Notes: a model not told the origin generated them from the sequence alone. A stretch of DNA of 42,351 nucleotides from Chloroflexota bacterium (GCA_016208315.1 JACQYF010000002.1:63820-106170), one strand, 5' to 3'; counted from the stretch's first letter, positions 23,630-31,300 are shown. Translations and numbers: made by a program.

Positions 23630-23972
23630 AGAGAGATTCGCATCCCCCGATTACATCCGCCCCGCGGGCAGATTCCTCAACCACTTGGCGATAAAGGCCG
23701 CTTCGTACTCCGAGCCGACTCAACCGAAAACCTCGAGGGTTTATCCCCGTTGCGATGAATGGCGCGCGCCGACGTATCGCGTTCGGGGCGCAGGTCGTCA
23801 GTTATGCCACCGATCAATATTCCAAGTGTCTGCGCGGTTGGGGGTGAGACCGAACAATTGTATTGCCGTCGGGGTTGTTTTACAACGCGGGGGCGTTATG
23901 CGCCAGAGTACCGAAGTGTGACGATCATCAAGCAAACCGAGACCCCGTCAAAAGTGCGACGGGGTCTTTTTC
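23630..23972 (+). other. 343-nt region without a gene, ending in a strong terminator; possible 3' UTR or small RNA
   Basis: No credible coding sequence: the frame opened by the ATG at 23759 has no ribosome binding site and runs through the terminator at 23940. The region has few stops but no recognisable RNA family; RNase P, tmRNA, SRP and 6S landmarks were looked for by eye and not found. It may be a long 3' UTR of the VWA gene or an independent small RNA. No promoter was seen. Confidence 0.3.
23940..23972 (+). terminator. Intrinsic terminator
   Basis: GACCCCGTC (23941-23949) pairs with GACGGGGTC (23958-23966), followed by five T. It points to a plus-strand transcript ending here, 310 nt after the VWA stop. 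Confidence 0.92.
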
Positions 23973-24074
23973 TTGCGGAACTGGAGCGGCGACGAAGTGA
24001 GTTGGGCGACTACTAAGGGCCTATGAGCAAGTTGGTCAATGGTCTGTGGTGGACGACTGCCGTGGAGCTGGCAT

Positions 24075-24368
24075 TTACTTGGGCTTGTCGGAATCTTTAA
24101 AGTCTCTGTACTGGCGACTGAGTTCGTCCCAGGGATCGGTGAATGTGCCACAGTTGGGGCAGATACTGACATCTGCTGATTCTGTCGTTACCAAACGATC
24201 CAGCATTTGCCGCTGCTCGATTAGATGGAAAAATCGGTCCCATTGTTCAGGGCAGGGTTGCTCTCCGTCGAGTTCAGGAGGGCGATCGTTTGGAATGGGA
24301 AGTAGGGTTGTGTACTCGCCGTGGCATTGCGGGCAGCACACGTGCACATTGATAGTTTTCTCGTTCAC
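24075..24368 (-). CDS. Small hypothetical protein with two CxxC pairs
   Basis: 97 aa from a GTG at 24368, chosen because AGAGAGGC lies just upstream; an ATG at 24473 is also in frame. C12-x-x-C15 (in VCCPQCHGEY) and C70-x-x-C73 (ICPNCG) form a probable zinc ribbon, separated by an acidic and helical segment (WDRFFHLIEQRQMLDRL). I do not recognise the family. The C-terminus is Lys/Asp-rich. It lies in a lower-GC patch of small genes and has no obvious partner. Confidence 0.55.
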   Translation of the reverse strand: MNEKTINVHVCCPQCHGEYTTLLPIPNDRPPELDGEQPCPEQWDRFFHLIEQRQMLDRLVTTESADVSICPNCGTFTDPWDELSRQYRDFKDSDKPK

Positions 24369-24473
24369 TGTGCCTCTCTTGGAATGGCTGCGAGATGTAA
24401 AAAGTTGGCTTAAGGTCGGATACAGTTTTGTTTGCCCCTGGCAATCGTGGTATGTGATCCCTCGTATTCTCAC

Positions 24474-24598
24474 AGGAGTTGTTAAATGGCAAAGGTCGTC
24501 TTTCGAGTCGTGCTATTCTCCAAGTGGCGCAAACGTACGGTCTCCCACGATTTTTCCTCTTGCACCTTTTTGTATGTAACAGGAACCGTAAGGTTTGT
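24474..24598. other. Short gap between minus-strand small genes
   Basis: I see no gene, repeat or clear promoter here. The composition is AT-richer than the rest of the window. Confidence 0.3.
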
Positions 24599-24826
24599 TC
24601 AGCTCAAAAGGACTTTGAGCAGTTTCTCGAATTTGATGTAGACCCAATCAATGAGTTGTATAGCCAAATCATGATGGCCGGTGAATTCGAGGACAACAAA
24701 CATCGCTGCAATTGTCAGACCGGCAAGCGCAATAAGGGTGGACACTTGACGGAAGAAAAGGAACATTGCCTGCGAAAAGGGGTAATCGATAAGTAGGCGG
24801 TCAGACCTGGACTTGTTCTCTGTCAT
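24599..24826 (-). CDS. Small membrane protein, coupled to its upstream neighbour
   Basis: 75 aa. A polar N-terminus (M-T-E-N-K-S-R-S-D) is followed by a hydrophobic stretch (FFRQVSTLIALAGLTIAAMF) and a second amphipathic one (DLAIQLIDWVYIKF). Family not recognised. Its ATG at 24826 overlaps the TGA of the preceding gene (ATGA), so the two are translationally coupled and their products may interact. An in-frame ATG at 24880 lies inside the upstream gene and is not preferred. Confidence 0.55.
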   Translation of the reverse strand: MTENKSRSDRLLIDYPFSQAMFLFFRQVSTLIALAGLTIAAMFVVLEFTGHHDLAIQLIDWVYIKFEKLLKVLLS

Positions 24827-25131
24827 TGGTCGTTGTCCAATTGGATTTCGCGACGAATTTTTCTCTGTATCCGAATCCACATAATTCGGACATCTTTATA
24901 AATCTGCATTACAACAAAAATCGTTGGCACAATACCCATGGAGATTTGGAGCGACAAATGAAGCCATTGGTCTATTGGGGGCAAACCTGTCGGATCAGTC
25001 CAATGGCTCACGAAAGACTCAATAAGATACCATATCAGTAAATAAGAACTGTCAACCAGAGTCTGGAGTGCGAGAAACGCGAAGAATCTCACGTAATCAA
25101 TTAACTCTTTCCATTCAGCAGTTTCATTCAT
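24823..25131 (-). CDS. Membrane protein of unknown function
   Basis: 102 aa from the ATG at 25131. Two hydrophobic segments, FFAFLALQTLVDSSYLLIWY and QWLHLSLQISMGIVPTIFVV, and a basic C-terminus (IRIQRKIRREIQLD). The family is not recognised. The in-frame sequence upstream to 25302 is Arg-rich and unlikely to be coding. It forms a two-gene cassette with the gene at 24599-24826, both small and hydrophobic. No ribosome binding site stands out. Confidence 0.5.
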   Translation of the reverse strand: MNETAEWKELIDYVRFFAFLALQTLVDSSYLLIWYLIESFVSHWTDPTGLPPIDQWLHLSLQISMGIVPTIFVVMQIYKDVRIMWIRIQRKIRREIQLDNDQ

Positions 25132-25323
25132 AGAAAGATTCCACGTGAGGTTGCGTCCTAAACCAGAATCAACGGCGGTTTCATTTGGGTGTCTTCCGCC
25201 TAATCTACTGTAACAATGCTGAGTGCCAGCATCGGATGCAATCCGACGCCTAGCGCAATCCCAAACCCGCGCAGCGGGTTGCGGTAGCCAGCGTGCTTTC
25301 AACTGACGGCGCTCCGAGCAACG
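25132..25323. other. 192-nt gap with two small hairpins
   Basis: AACCCGC/GCGGGTT (25264-25280) and CTGACG/CGTCAG (25303-25327, overlapping the DUF2442 stop). The second may act in 3' end formation of the DUF2442 transcript; neither has a T-run. Confidence 0.4.
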
Positions 25324-25644
25324 TCAGCTTGCCGCTTTCACGCGTTTGGTCGCGGTTGAGGATTTGCGACGTTGAGCTTTCACTGCGCGTTGGGGACGAC
25401 GTGCTGGTATTCCATAGAGCATTCCCCACGCGCTAATATCCTCGTCCAAGTCGGGCCAGTGAACGCCTTGGCCATTCCCCATAATCTCAAAGTTGTTACG
25501 CTGCTCAACGGTTGCTTCAGATAGACGCCATGACCAAGCGAGAGGTACACTAATGGTGCGTCCGTCTGGCAGTTGCGCTGGGATGCCATCGTTCGTCACT
25601 TGGAGATTATTGATCCGTGGTTCGCCACTCGCCACAATGTTCAT
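25324..25644 (-). CDS. DUF2442 protein
   Basis: 106 aa. NLQVTNDGIPAQLPDGRTIS, then VPLAWSWRLSEATVEQRNNF and GVHWPDLDEDISAWGMLYG match the DUF2442 family, normally the second gene of DUF4160/DUF2442 toxin-antitoxin-like pairs. No DUF4160 gene is present, so it is solitary. A Lys/Arg-rich tail (KAQRRKSSTATKRVK) follows the domain. The ATG at 25644 has GAGG 6 nt upstream; extension to 25755 would be unrelated sequence after the tRNA terminator. Confidence 0.8.
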   Translation of the reverse strand: MNIVASGEPRINNLQVTNDGIPAQLPDGRTISVPLAWSWRLSEATVEQRNNFEIMGNGQGVHWPDLDEDISAWGMLYGIPARRPQRAVKAQRRKSSTATKRVKAAS

Positions 25645-25756
25645 TCCATGCCTCATCATGTGGAGCAGCCCTCGATTACAGCGGCATGTTGCGAAACTTG
25701 TGCCCATCGGTCGGTGGGCACTGCGCCAAGTATACAACCAATTCTGCTCGAACACA

Positions 25757-25786
25757 AAAGAAAAAAAGCCCTCGTAACGAGGGCTT
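25757..25786 (-). terminator. Terminator downstream of tRNA-Met
   Basis: On the minus strand AAGCCCTCG (25786-25778) and CGAGGGCTT (25774-25766) form a 9-bp stem with a 3-nt loop, followed by a run of T (complement of 25761-25767). Confidence 0.95.
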
Positions 25787-25801
25787 GCAATTCGGTGTCT
25801 G

Positions 25802-25873
25802 TGGCGACGGGTAGATTCGGACTACCGACCAAGGGCTTATGAGTCCCCTGCTCTACCACTGAGCTACGTCGCC
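25802..25873 (-). tRNA. tRNA-Met (CAT), elongator type
   Basis: The cloverleaf closes well: 7-bp acceptor GGCGACG/CGTCGCC, discriminator A, D stem GCTC/GAGC with loop AGTGGTA, anticodon loop CTCATAA (anticodon CAT), T stem GGTAG/CTACC. CCA is not encoded. The T loop reads TCCGAAT, so position 55 is C instead of the near-universal T; the A31-G39 pair closing the anticodon loop is a mismatch. The acceptor without a 1-72 mismatch rules out the initiator. It stands alone between a consensus promoter and a terminator. tRNA-Ile2 (lysidine) is a less likely alternative. Confidence 0.92.
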
Positions 25874-25888
25874 TGGCTGACGAGTGTG

Positions 25889-25917
25889 ATTATATGGATT
25901 CGTGCCTGTCCTGTCAA
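25889..25917 (-). promoter_or_regulatory. Consensus promoter of tRNA-Met
   Basis: Minus strand: TTGACA (25917-25912), 17-nt spacer, TATAAT (25894-25889). The -35 overlaps the stop codon of the GNAT gene. Confidence 0.92.
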
Positions 25918-26378
25918 ATCAAATTTGCCGAATGCCGCGTGACGGGTCGTCGCATGATGAAATGCGGGCCCGTGTGTGGCACGTCGAATTCGTCACCGGT
26001 GGCTTGGAAACCGAGCGAATTGTAGAACGCCAGCGCCGACGTGCGCCCGAGACACCACAGCATCGTCCCGCCGTGCGCGGCCACGTGCGCGAGGCATGCA
26101 CGCACGAGCGCCGCGCCCACGCCCTGTCGGCGCGCTTGCGGCAGCGTCGCCATGCCGCGCAAACGCCACGCGCGTGGAGCGCTTTCGCCCGGCGGCGCTT
26201 CGCGCACCACGGTGGCAATGCCGACGAGGAGCGCGTCCACGAACGCGCCGACGTGCAAGCTGTCAGGCGCGTCGTCGCCGGGGTACATTATGCTTTCCGG
26301 CGGTTGGTGTGGACGGAGAACGATATGCCGCAGCGGTCGCGCCTCCGCAGCCGAGATCGGGCGAATCGTAAATGTCAT
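25914..26378 (-). CDS. GNAT-family N-acetyltransferase
   Basis: 154 aa; transfers an acetyl group from acetyl-CoA to an unknown amine. The N-terminus MTFTIRPISAAEARPLR and the acetyl-CoA loop MATLPQARRQGVGAALVRAC (motif A, Q/R-x-x-G-x-G/A) are typical. ALAFYNSLGFQATGDEF is motif B. Its own neighbours give no substrate clue, although it lies directly downstream of anmK-murQ on the same strand and could be cotranscribed (34-nt gap containing one arm of a repeat element). Confidence 0.88.
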   Translation of the reverse strand: MTFTIRPISAAEARPLRHIVLRPHQPPESIMYPGDDAPDSLHVGAFVDALLVGIATVVREAPPGESAPRAWRLRGMATLPQARRQGVGAALVRACLAHVAAHGGTMLWCLGRTSALAFYNSLGFQATGDEFDVPHTGPHFIMRRPVTRHSANLI

Positions 26379-26393
26379 TGTCGAGTAACCAAG

Positions 26394-26472
26394 TTTATCC
26401 GCGAATCTCCGCTAATTATTATCTTCGCGGAAATTCGTCGGACGAACTCCGTCCGAGTGATTCGCGGATAAA
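26394..26472. repeat. Palindromic element overlapping the 3' end of murQ
   Basis: TTTATCCGCGAATC (26394-26407) is inverted at 26459-26472. Its centre holds the hairpin core CGGACGAACTCCGTCCG (26439-26455), the exact reverse complement of 1729-1745. The murQ stop codon lies inside it. Confidence 0.93.
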
Positions 26473-27350
26473 TCTATCTTTAATGCCGCGCGGACGGAGC
26501 CGTCCGTTTCTTTCAACCGGCGGCGCGCCTCGTCGGGCGTAACGTGCGCGAGGGCGGCGACGATCGCGGTCTTGACCTCGCCGCCGCTGGCGCGCAAAAC
26601 TGCTTCTGCCTCGCTTGGAGAGAGGTCGCACGCGGCCTCCACGATGCGGCGCGCGCGGTCGCGGAGTTTTTCATTCGTCGCCTGCACGTCCACCATCAGA
26701 TTGCCGAAGGTTTTGCCCAGCCGAATCATCACGCCGGTGCTGATCATGTTCAGCACCATTTTTTGCGCCGTCCCCGCTTTGAGCCGCGTCGAACCCGTCA
26801 GAATCTCCGGGCCGACGAGTGGCGCGATGCGGACATCCGCGTTTTCCTCGATTGGCGACGGGCGGTTGCAGGCGAGGGACATGACGAATGCCCCGCGGCG
26901 TTTCGCCTCGGCCATGCCGCCCAACACGAACGGCGTGCGCCCGCTCGCGGCAACGCCGAGCACCGCATCGCGCTCCGAGACATTCAAATCGGCGATGGCC
27001 CTGACGCCGCCTTGAGGATCATCCTCCGCGCCTTCCATCGAGCGCGTGATCGCGCCTTCGCTGCCTGCGATGATGGCGACGACGCGGTCAGGCGCTGTGC
27101 TAAAAGTCGGCGGAATCTCTGTAGCGTCCAGCACACCCAATCGGCCCGATGTTCCCGCGCCGATGTAAACCAATCGCCCTCCAGACTGCATCCTATCTGC
27201 GATTCGATCCACGGCTTGCGCGATGTTCGCCAGTTCTGCCGAAACCGCGCGCGCGACGCGCTCGTCCTCGCGATTCATTACGCGCAGCATGTCGAGAGTG
27301 GACAGCGTGTCAATGGCTTCGCTGGCCGCGTTACGAGATTCGGTGAGAGC
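26412..27350 (-). CDS. murQ: MurQ, N-acetylmuramic acid 6-phosphate etherase (as the C-terminal half of an AnmK-MurQ fusion)
   Basis: About 312 codons, continuous with the anmK frame upstream. MurQ cleaves the lactyl ether of MurNAc-6-P to give GlcNAc-6-P and D-lactate in peptidoglycan recycling. The N-terminal [15 protein letters not shown] is typical, the SIS domain has [24 protein letters not shown] with one catalytic Glu, and SMEGAEDD holds the second. [17 protein letters not shown] is the C-terminal signature. No ATG, GTG or TTG lies at its natural N-terminus, so it depends on upstream translation or on a TTG at 28253. The last 18 residues (from S-A-N-H-S-D) are encoded by a palindromic element and are foreign to the family. 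Confidence 0.9.
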   Translation of the reverse strand, partial: ALTESRNAASEAIDTLSTLDMLRVMNREDERVARAVSAELANIAQAVDRIADRMQSGGRLVYIGAGTSGRLGVLDATEIPPTFSTAPDRVVAIIAGSEGAITRSMEGAEDDPQGGVRAIADLNVSERDAVLGVAASGRTPFVLGGMAEAKRRGAFVMSLACNRPSPIEENADVRIAPLVGPEILTGSTRLKAGTAQKMVLNMISTGVMIRLGKTFGNLMVDVQATNEKLRDRARRIVEAACDLSPSEAEAVLRASGGEVKTAIVAALAHVTPDEARRRLKETDGSVRAALKIDLSANHSDGVRPTNFREDNN

Positions 27351-27378
27351 GTTTGGGAGTGTGGGAGGGTGGGAGTAT
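27351..27378. repeat. 8-bp array joining anmK to murQ
   Basis: Three degenerate octamers of the form GNNTGGGA (27351, 27359, 27367) plus a partial fourth. It encodes the linker Y-S-H-P-P-T-L-P and replaces the expected stop and start codons. Confidence 0.85.
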
Positions 27379-28455
27379 GCCGGTGTGATGTTGCCGAGGA
27401 CGACGGGGTGGCGCGCGCCGGTGGCCGCGGGGACGTTGCCGGGGCGGCTGTGCCACGTCTCGTGCGCGAGCAGCGCGAAGGCAATCGCTTCTTTCGCCTC
27501 GGCCGGCAAGCCAAAATCATCCGATGTGATTACGCGCGCGGGCGCGACTAGATCGCGCAGGATTTGCATCAGCACCGGGTTGAGCGCGCCGCCGCCACTG
27601 ACGATCACTTCGTCCGGTTGGGTTGGCAAAAACTCGCGATAGGCGCGCGCGATGGAATGCGCGGTGAACGCGGTCAGCGTCGCGACAATGTCCTCATTAT
27701 GTAACCCGCGGCGCTTGGCTCGTTCCCAGACTGGCGCGCCATACTGCGCGCCGAACAGCTCCGGCCCCGTCGTCTTGGGCGGTTGTTGCGCGAGAAATGG
27801 CTCGGTCATCAATTCGGCGAGCAGCGTATCGTCCACGCGCCCCTGCGCGGCCAGCGCGCCATCGCGATCGAACGTCCACGCGCCATCGGTCGCGCGGCGC
27901 GCGGCATCGTCAATGAGCATGTTGCCGGGGCCGGTGTCGAAGGCGAAGGCGTGTGGGAGTGTGGGCGTGTGGGAGTGTGGTGGAAGGTACGTCACATTTC
28001 CAATACCGCCAATGTTCTGCGCGGCGCGGGTGAGCGTGGGATGGGAGAGGAGGAGCACGTCGAGCAGGGGGACGAGGGGCGCGCCTTGCCCGCCGGCGGC
28101 CATATCGCGCGTGCGAAAGTTGGAAATCGTCGTGATGCCGGTCCGTTCCGCGATAACGGCCGGTTCGCCGAGTTGGAGCGTGGAGGCATTTGATCCAGTG
28201 GGAATGTGCCAGAGCGACTGGCCGTGACTGCCGAAACGCCTCGCCGAGGGCAAAGTTCAGCGCGCAGACCCGGTCTACCGTACCTGCTTCAGGACGAAAG
28301 CACACGACGATTTCATCGCGCAGGATTTTGGGATGGTCTAGGTGGACGTGCTTGAGCAAGCGCCACGATAGTTCGGGGGGCGCGCCGTTGATCTCGACGA
28401 CTGCCGCTTCAATCCCATCCGCCGACGTGCCCGAAATTAAACCGACAACGCGCAT
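27379..28455 (-). pseudogene. anmK: anmK, anhydro-N-acetylmuramic acid kinase, frameshifted and fused to murQ
   Basis: AnmK phosphorylates and hydrates 1,6-anhydro-MurNAc to MurNAc-6-P, the substrate of MurQ. The N-terminal piece (from the ATG at 28455 with GGAGG upstream) reads MRVVGLISGTSADGIEAAVV and ends LNFALGEAF. The next recognisable sequence, [11 protein letters not shown], is in another frame. About 21 residues present in E. coli AnmK between these are missing, so a deletion of roughly 60 nt with loss of frame is likely. The rest is intact: [59 protein letters not shown] degenerate 8-bp repeat adds a few residues after NVTYL. The gene begins 13 nt after the substrate-binding lipoprotein stop. 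Confidence 0.85.
27951..27983. repeat. 8-bp array inside anmK
   Basis: Octamers GTGTGGGA, GTGTGGGC, GTGTGGGA from 27951 plus a partial unit. It encodes P-H-S-H-T-P-T-L-P between NVTYL and AFDTGPG. Confidence 0.92.
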
Positions 28456-28467
28456 CATGTCCTCCGG

Positions 28468-30123
28468 CTACTTGTCGAGCCATACATCGCGCAGATAAAT
28501 CAGTGAGCCGGTGGGCAGCGGTGTCAAGCCCTTGACCGTCGGCTGCATGACGCGATACTCGTAACCGACGTACAGCCAGACCCACGGGGCCGCCTCGGCT
28601 AGTTTCTGTTGAATCTGATTGTAAATCGGTTTGCGCTTGTCAGGATCGGCGCTGACGCGGCCCTGCTCCAACAGTTTGTCAATCTCTGGGCTGTTGTATG
28701 CCGCGATTTTGTTAAAGTTGCCGGCGCTGTTCCAGTAGCGAGAGAGCATGACATCGGGATCGGCATCGCCGCCGATTTGCGCGATCGCCGCGTCGAAATC
28801 CAGTTTGAGCCGGCGATCGGCGTACACGTTCGGTTCGAGCGTTTCGACCTGGGCCTCGACGCCGATTTTTTTCAACTGCGCCTGAATATTCTGCGCTTGC
28901 AAAATCGCCGTCGGCGGATCCTCGGACGCGGCGATGATCTTGAAGGCCAAGCCCATCGCTTTGCCCGCGTCGGCCAGCAATTGCTTCGCTTTCGCGGCAT
29001 CTTGCTTAAAGCAGGTCAACCCATCCGGGTTGGCGCGATAAAACGGTTGAGTCGCGGGACCGGTCGTTTCGCCTTCGCCGAGCGACGCGGCGTCCGCCAC
29101 TTGCTGGCGATCGAGCGCGCACGCGATGGCCTGGCGCACGCGCGCATCGGCAAATATCGGGCGAGTCGAGTTCAATTGCAGGACGTGGTACGCGAGCGCG
29201 GGCGCGCGGGAGATGACGAGCGAGCTGATTCCCGCGCCGGCCCGAATCGCGACGCGCGCGTCGGCGATGATCGCCAAGTCGAGCGTCTTGGCGCGCAAGC
29301 CCGCGAGAATGGCTGCTTCGTCGGGAATCGTACGCCACTCGATGGCGTCTAGCCGCGGCTGGCCCGCGATCCAGAAATCCTTGAACGCTTTCATCGTGAA
29401 CATGCGGTCGGGGTCCCACTTGTCAATCGTGAACGCGCCCGTGCCGACGTCCGCCCGCGCGGGGTCTGCGCCGCCGCGCACGGCTTTTTGGTCAATGATC
29501 GCCGCGTTCAAGCTGGTCATCGCGGTAAGGATCGCGGCATTTGGCGCCTTGAGCGTAAACACGACGGTATACGCATCCGGCGCGTCAATCCTCGCGATGT
29601 CGGTAAGGTTGACGCGGGCGACCGCGCCGCTTTTTTCGTCGAGGATGCGCTCGAAGGAAAATTTGACGTCCGCCGATGTCAGCGGGTTGCCGCTGTGGAA
29701 CTTTACGTTCTTGCGAAGCGTCACCGTAAGCGTCCTGCTATCGTCCGACCATTTCCATGACTCGGCGAGATTCGGAACGATTCTCAGGTCTTTGTCGAAA
29801 GTGAAGAGCGGATCGTAGACGACTTCGAGGGTTCGAAAAGACAAGTAGGTAGTTTGCTTGTGCGGGTCGAGACCTTTGGTGTCGGCGGTCCGCGCCGCGA
29901 CGAGCGTGCCGCCTTTGCGCGGGGCCGCAGTCGGCGGCGGAGTGGCCGTGATGACGACGGGAACCTGCACCGTCTCTTTGACCTGTACGGTTTCTTTGAC
30001 TTGCACGGTTTGTGGAACTGGAACCTCCACCGTTTCTTTGACGATCACGGGAGTGGCCGTCGGGATGGGCGCGGGCGCGCAAGCGGCCAACATCACCACG
30101 ACGAACAATGCAACACGCTTCAT
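28468..30123 (-). CDS. ABC transporter substrate-binding lipoprotein, family 5
   Basis: 551 aa. Signal peptide MKRVALFVVVMLAAC with lipobox Cys15, then a Val/Glu/Thr spacer with repeated K-E-T-V-Q-V. The mature SBP_bac_5 fold shows YDPLFTFDKDLRIVPNLAESW, LRKNVKFHSGNPLTSADVKFSF, DVGTGAFTIDKWDP and a typical C-terminus. This family binds oligopeptides, nickel, glycosides or murein peptides for import. Its position directly before anmK-murQ suggests a muropeptide-type ligand, which is inference; no permease or ATPase gene is nearby. The ATG at 30123 has CGGAG upstream; longer starts are rejected because they would lie upstream of the promoter. Confidence 0.88.
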   Translation of the reverse strand: MKRVALFVVVMLAACAPAPIPTATPVIVKETVEVPVPQTVQVKETVQVKETVQVPVVITATPPPTAAPRKGGTLVAARTADTKGLDPHKQTTYLSFRTLEVVYDPLFTFDKDLRIVPNLAESWKWSDDSRTLTVTLRKNVKFHSGNPLTSADVKFSFERILDEKSGAVARVNLTDIARIDAPDAYTVVFTLKAPNAAILTAMTSLNAAIIDQKAVRGGADPARADVGTGAFTIDKWDPDRMFTMKAFKDFWIAGQPRLDAIEWRTIPDEAAILAGLRAKTLDLAIIADARVAIRAGAGISSLVISRAPALAYHVLQLNSTRPIFADARVRQAIACALDRQQVADAASLGEGETTGPATQPFYRANPDGLTCFKQDAAKAKQLLADAGKAMGLAFKIIAASEDPPTAILQAQNIQAQLKKIGVEAQVETLEPNVYADRRLKLDFDAAIAQIGGDADPDVMLSRYWNSAGNFNKIAAYNSPEIDKLLEQGRVSADPDKRKPIYNQIQQKLAEAAPWVWLYVGYEYRVMQPTVKGLTPLPTGSLIYLRDVWLDK

Positions 30124-30157
30124 GGTTTCTCCGAAAAGTAAGACGCTACCGATTTCG

Positions 30158-30186
30158 ATTATACCGGCTTCCTTGCTCCTTTGCAA
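30158..30186 (-). promoter_or_regulatory. Promoter of the lipoprotein/anmK/murQ unit
   Basis: Minus strand: TTGCAA (30186-30181), 17-nt spacer, TATAAT (30163-30158). The self-complementary TTGCAA is shared with the divergent promoter at 30181-30208. Confidence 0.75.
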
Positions 30187-30208
30187 TTCTCCACCGATTC
30201 GATATAAT
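30181..30208 (+). promoter_or_regulatory. Promoter of the parvulin lipoprotein gene
   Basis: TTGCAA (30181-30186), 16-nt spacer, TATAAT (30203-30208), about 30 nt before the GTG start. Confidence 0.72.
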
Positions 30209-30238
30209 TGAGCCGCGACTATCGTCAAGGAGGAAAGT

Positions 30239-31300
30239 GTGAATCTACGCTGGGTCTGGTCATCGGTCTCGATACTGCTACTGGCGTTGCTGGTCACGGC
30301 GTGCGACGAGCAACTGGCGCCGGTCAGCACATTGCCCCCGCCGCCCGCCGCGACCTCGGCGCCAACGGCCCTAGTCCCACAACCCACGCCGGGGGTCGTT
30401 CAGCCGACGGCGGCGCCCAAAGCCACCGCGCCGCAGCCGGCGACCGCTTCGACGCCGACGCTCGTCAAAGCGGCGGTAACCTGTCCGGCGAATGCGCCGC
30501 TGCCGGCGAACGCGCAATTGGCGGCCCGCGTCAACGGACAAGGCATCGCGCTCGATCTGTTCAATCGCCAGGTCGCCCAAGCCACGAGCGCATTTCTCCA
30601 ACAAGGGATTGACCCGAAATCGCCTGGCGGACAAGAGGCGATCAAGAGTCTGCGGCAGCAAGTACTCGACCAGATGATCAACGACGTCGTCATCGCGCAG
30701 CAAGCCGAGAAAGAGGGCCTCAAGCTTACCGATAACGATTTGAACGCGCGGCTCGCGCAGATGATTCAGGACGCGGGCAGCGTGGACAAGTTGAACGAGT
30801 ACCTGAGCAAGAACCAGCTTTCGCTCGCGGACTTTTGCGCGCAAATTCGCGCGAATATCGTGGGTGAAGCGATGTTGAATCAAGTGACCAAGGCGCTGCC
30901 GTCGAGCGTGGAACAAGTCCACGTTCGCCAGATCCTCGTCGCGTCGCCGCAATTGGCGCAGCAGCTTTTGACGCAGTTGCGCGCGGGCGCGGATTTTGCC
31001 GCCCTCGCAAAACAATATTCGCTGGACGAAGCGAGCAAGGTGAACGGCGGCGACCTCGGCTGGGCGCCCAAAGGCCGCTTCGATCCGCAGTTCGAGGCGA
31101 TTGCCTTTCAACTCAAGCCGGGGCAGATCAGCGATGTCGTCCAAACGCAATTCGGTTATCACATCATCAAGGTGGACGAACACGAAAACTCGCGCCCGCT
31201 GCCGCCCGAATTGATCCAGAACTCGCGGCAGCAAGCATTTCTGGCCTGGCTCCAAGCGGTACGTCAAGGAATGAAGATTGAGCGGTTCGTACAACCGTAA
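30239..31300 (+). CDS. Peptidyl-prolyl isomerase lipoprotein (parvulin type)
   Basis: 353 aa from a GTG with AGGAGG about 5 nt upstream. Signal peptide with lipobox LVTAC (Cys22), a Pro/Thr/Ala spacer, a SurA_N-like helical chaperone region (about 95-215: GIALDLFNRQVAQATS, DQMINDVVIAQQAEKEGL), then a parvulin domain (about 222-320: VHVRQILVASPQLAQQLL, GGDLGWAPKGRFDPQFEAIA, TQFGYHIIKVDE). It should fold secreted proteins on the outer face of the membrane, like PrsA. The next gene starts within its last codons. Confidence 0.92.
   Translation: MNLRWVWSSVSILLLALLVTACDEQLAPVSTLPPPPAATSAPTALVPQPTPGVVQPTAAPKATAPQPATASTPTLVKAAVTCPANAPLPANAQLAARVNGQGIALDLFNRQVAQATSAFLQQGIDPKSPGGQEAIKSLRQQVLDQMINDVVIAQQAEKEGLKLTDNDLNARLAQMIQDAGSVDKLNEYLSKNQLSLADFCAQIRANIVGEAMLNQVTKALPSSVEQVHVRQILVASPQLAQQLLTQLRAGADFAALAKQYSLDEASKVNGGDLGWAPKGRFDPQFEAIAFQLKPGQISDVVQTQFGYHIIKVDEHENSRPLPPELIQNSRQQAFLAWLQAVRQGMKIERFVQP

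Noticed and set aside
23759..24016. Small gene on the plus strand
   Set aside because: No ribosome binding site; it runs through a strong terminator at 23940-23972.
25264..25327. Integron attC or phage attachment site next to the tRNA
   Set aside because: Only two short hairpins; no core AAC/GTT pairs in the right places, no integrase, and no direct repeat of the tRNA end.
26491..26506. Second CGGACGG palindrome near murQ as another element
   Set aside because: It encodes T-D-G-S-V-R in a part of MurQ that aligns normally with the family, so chance is more likely.
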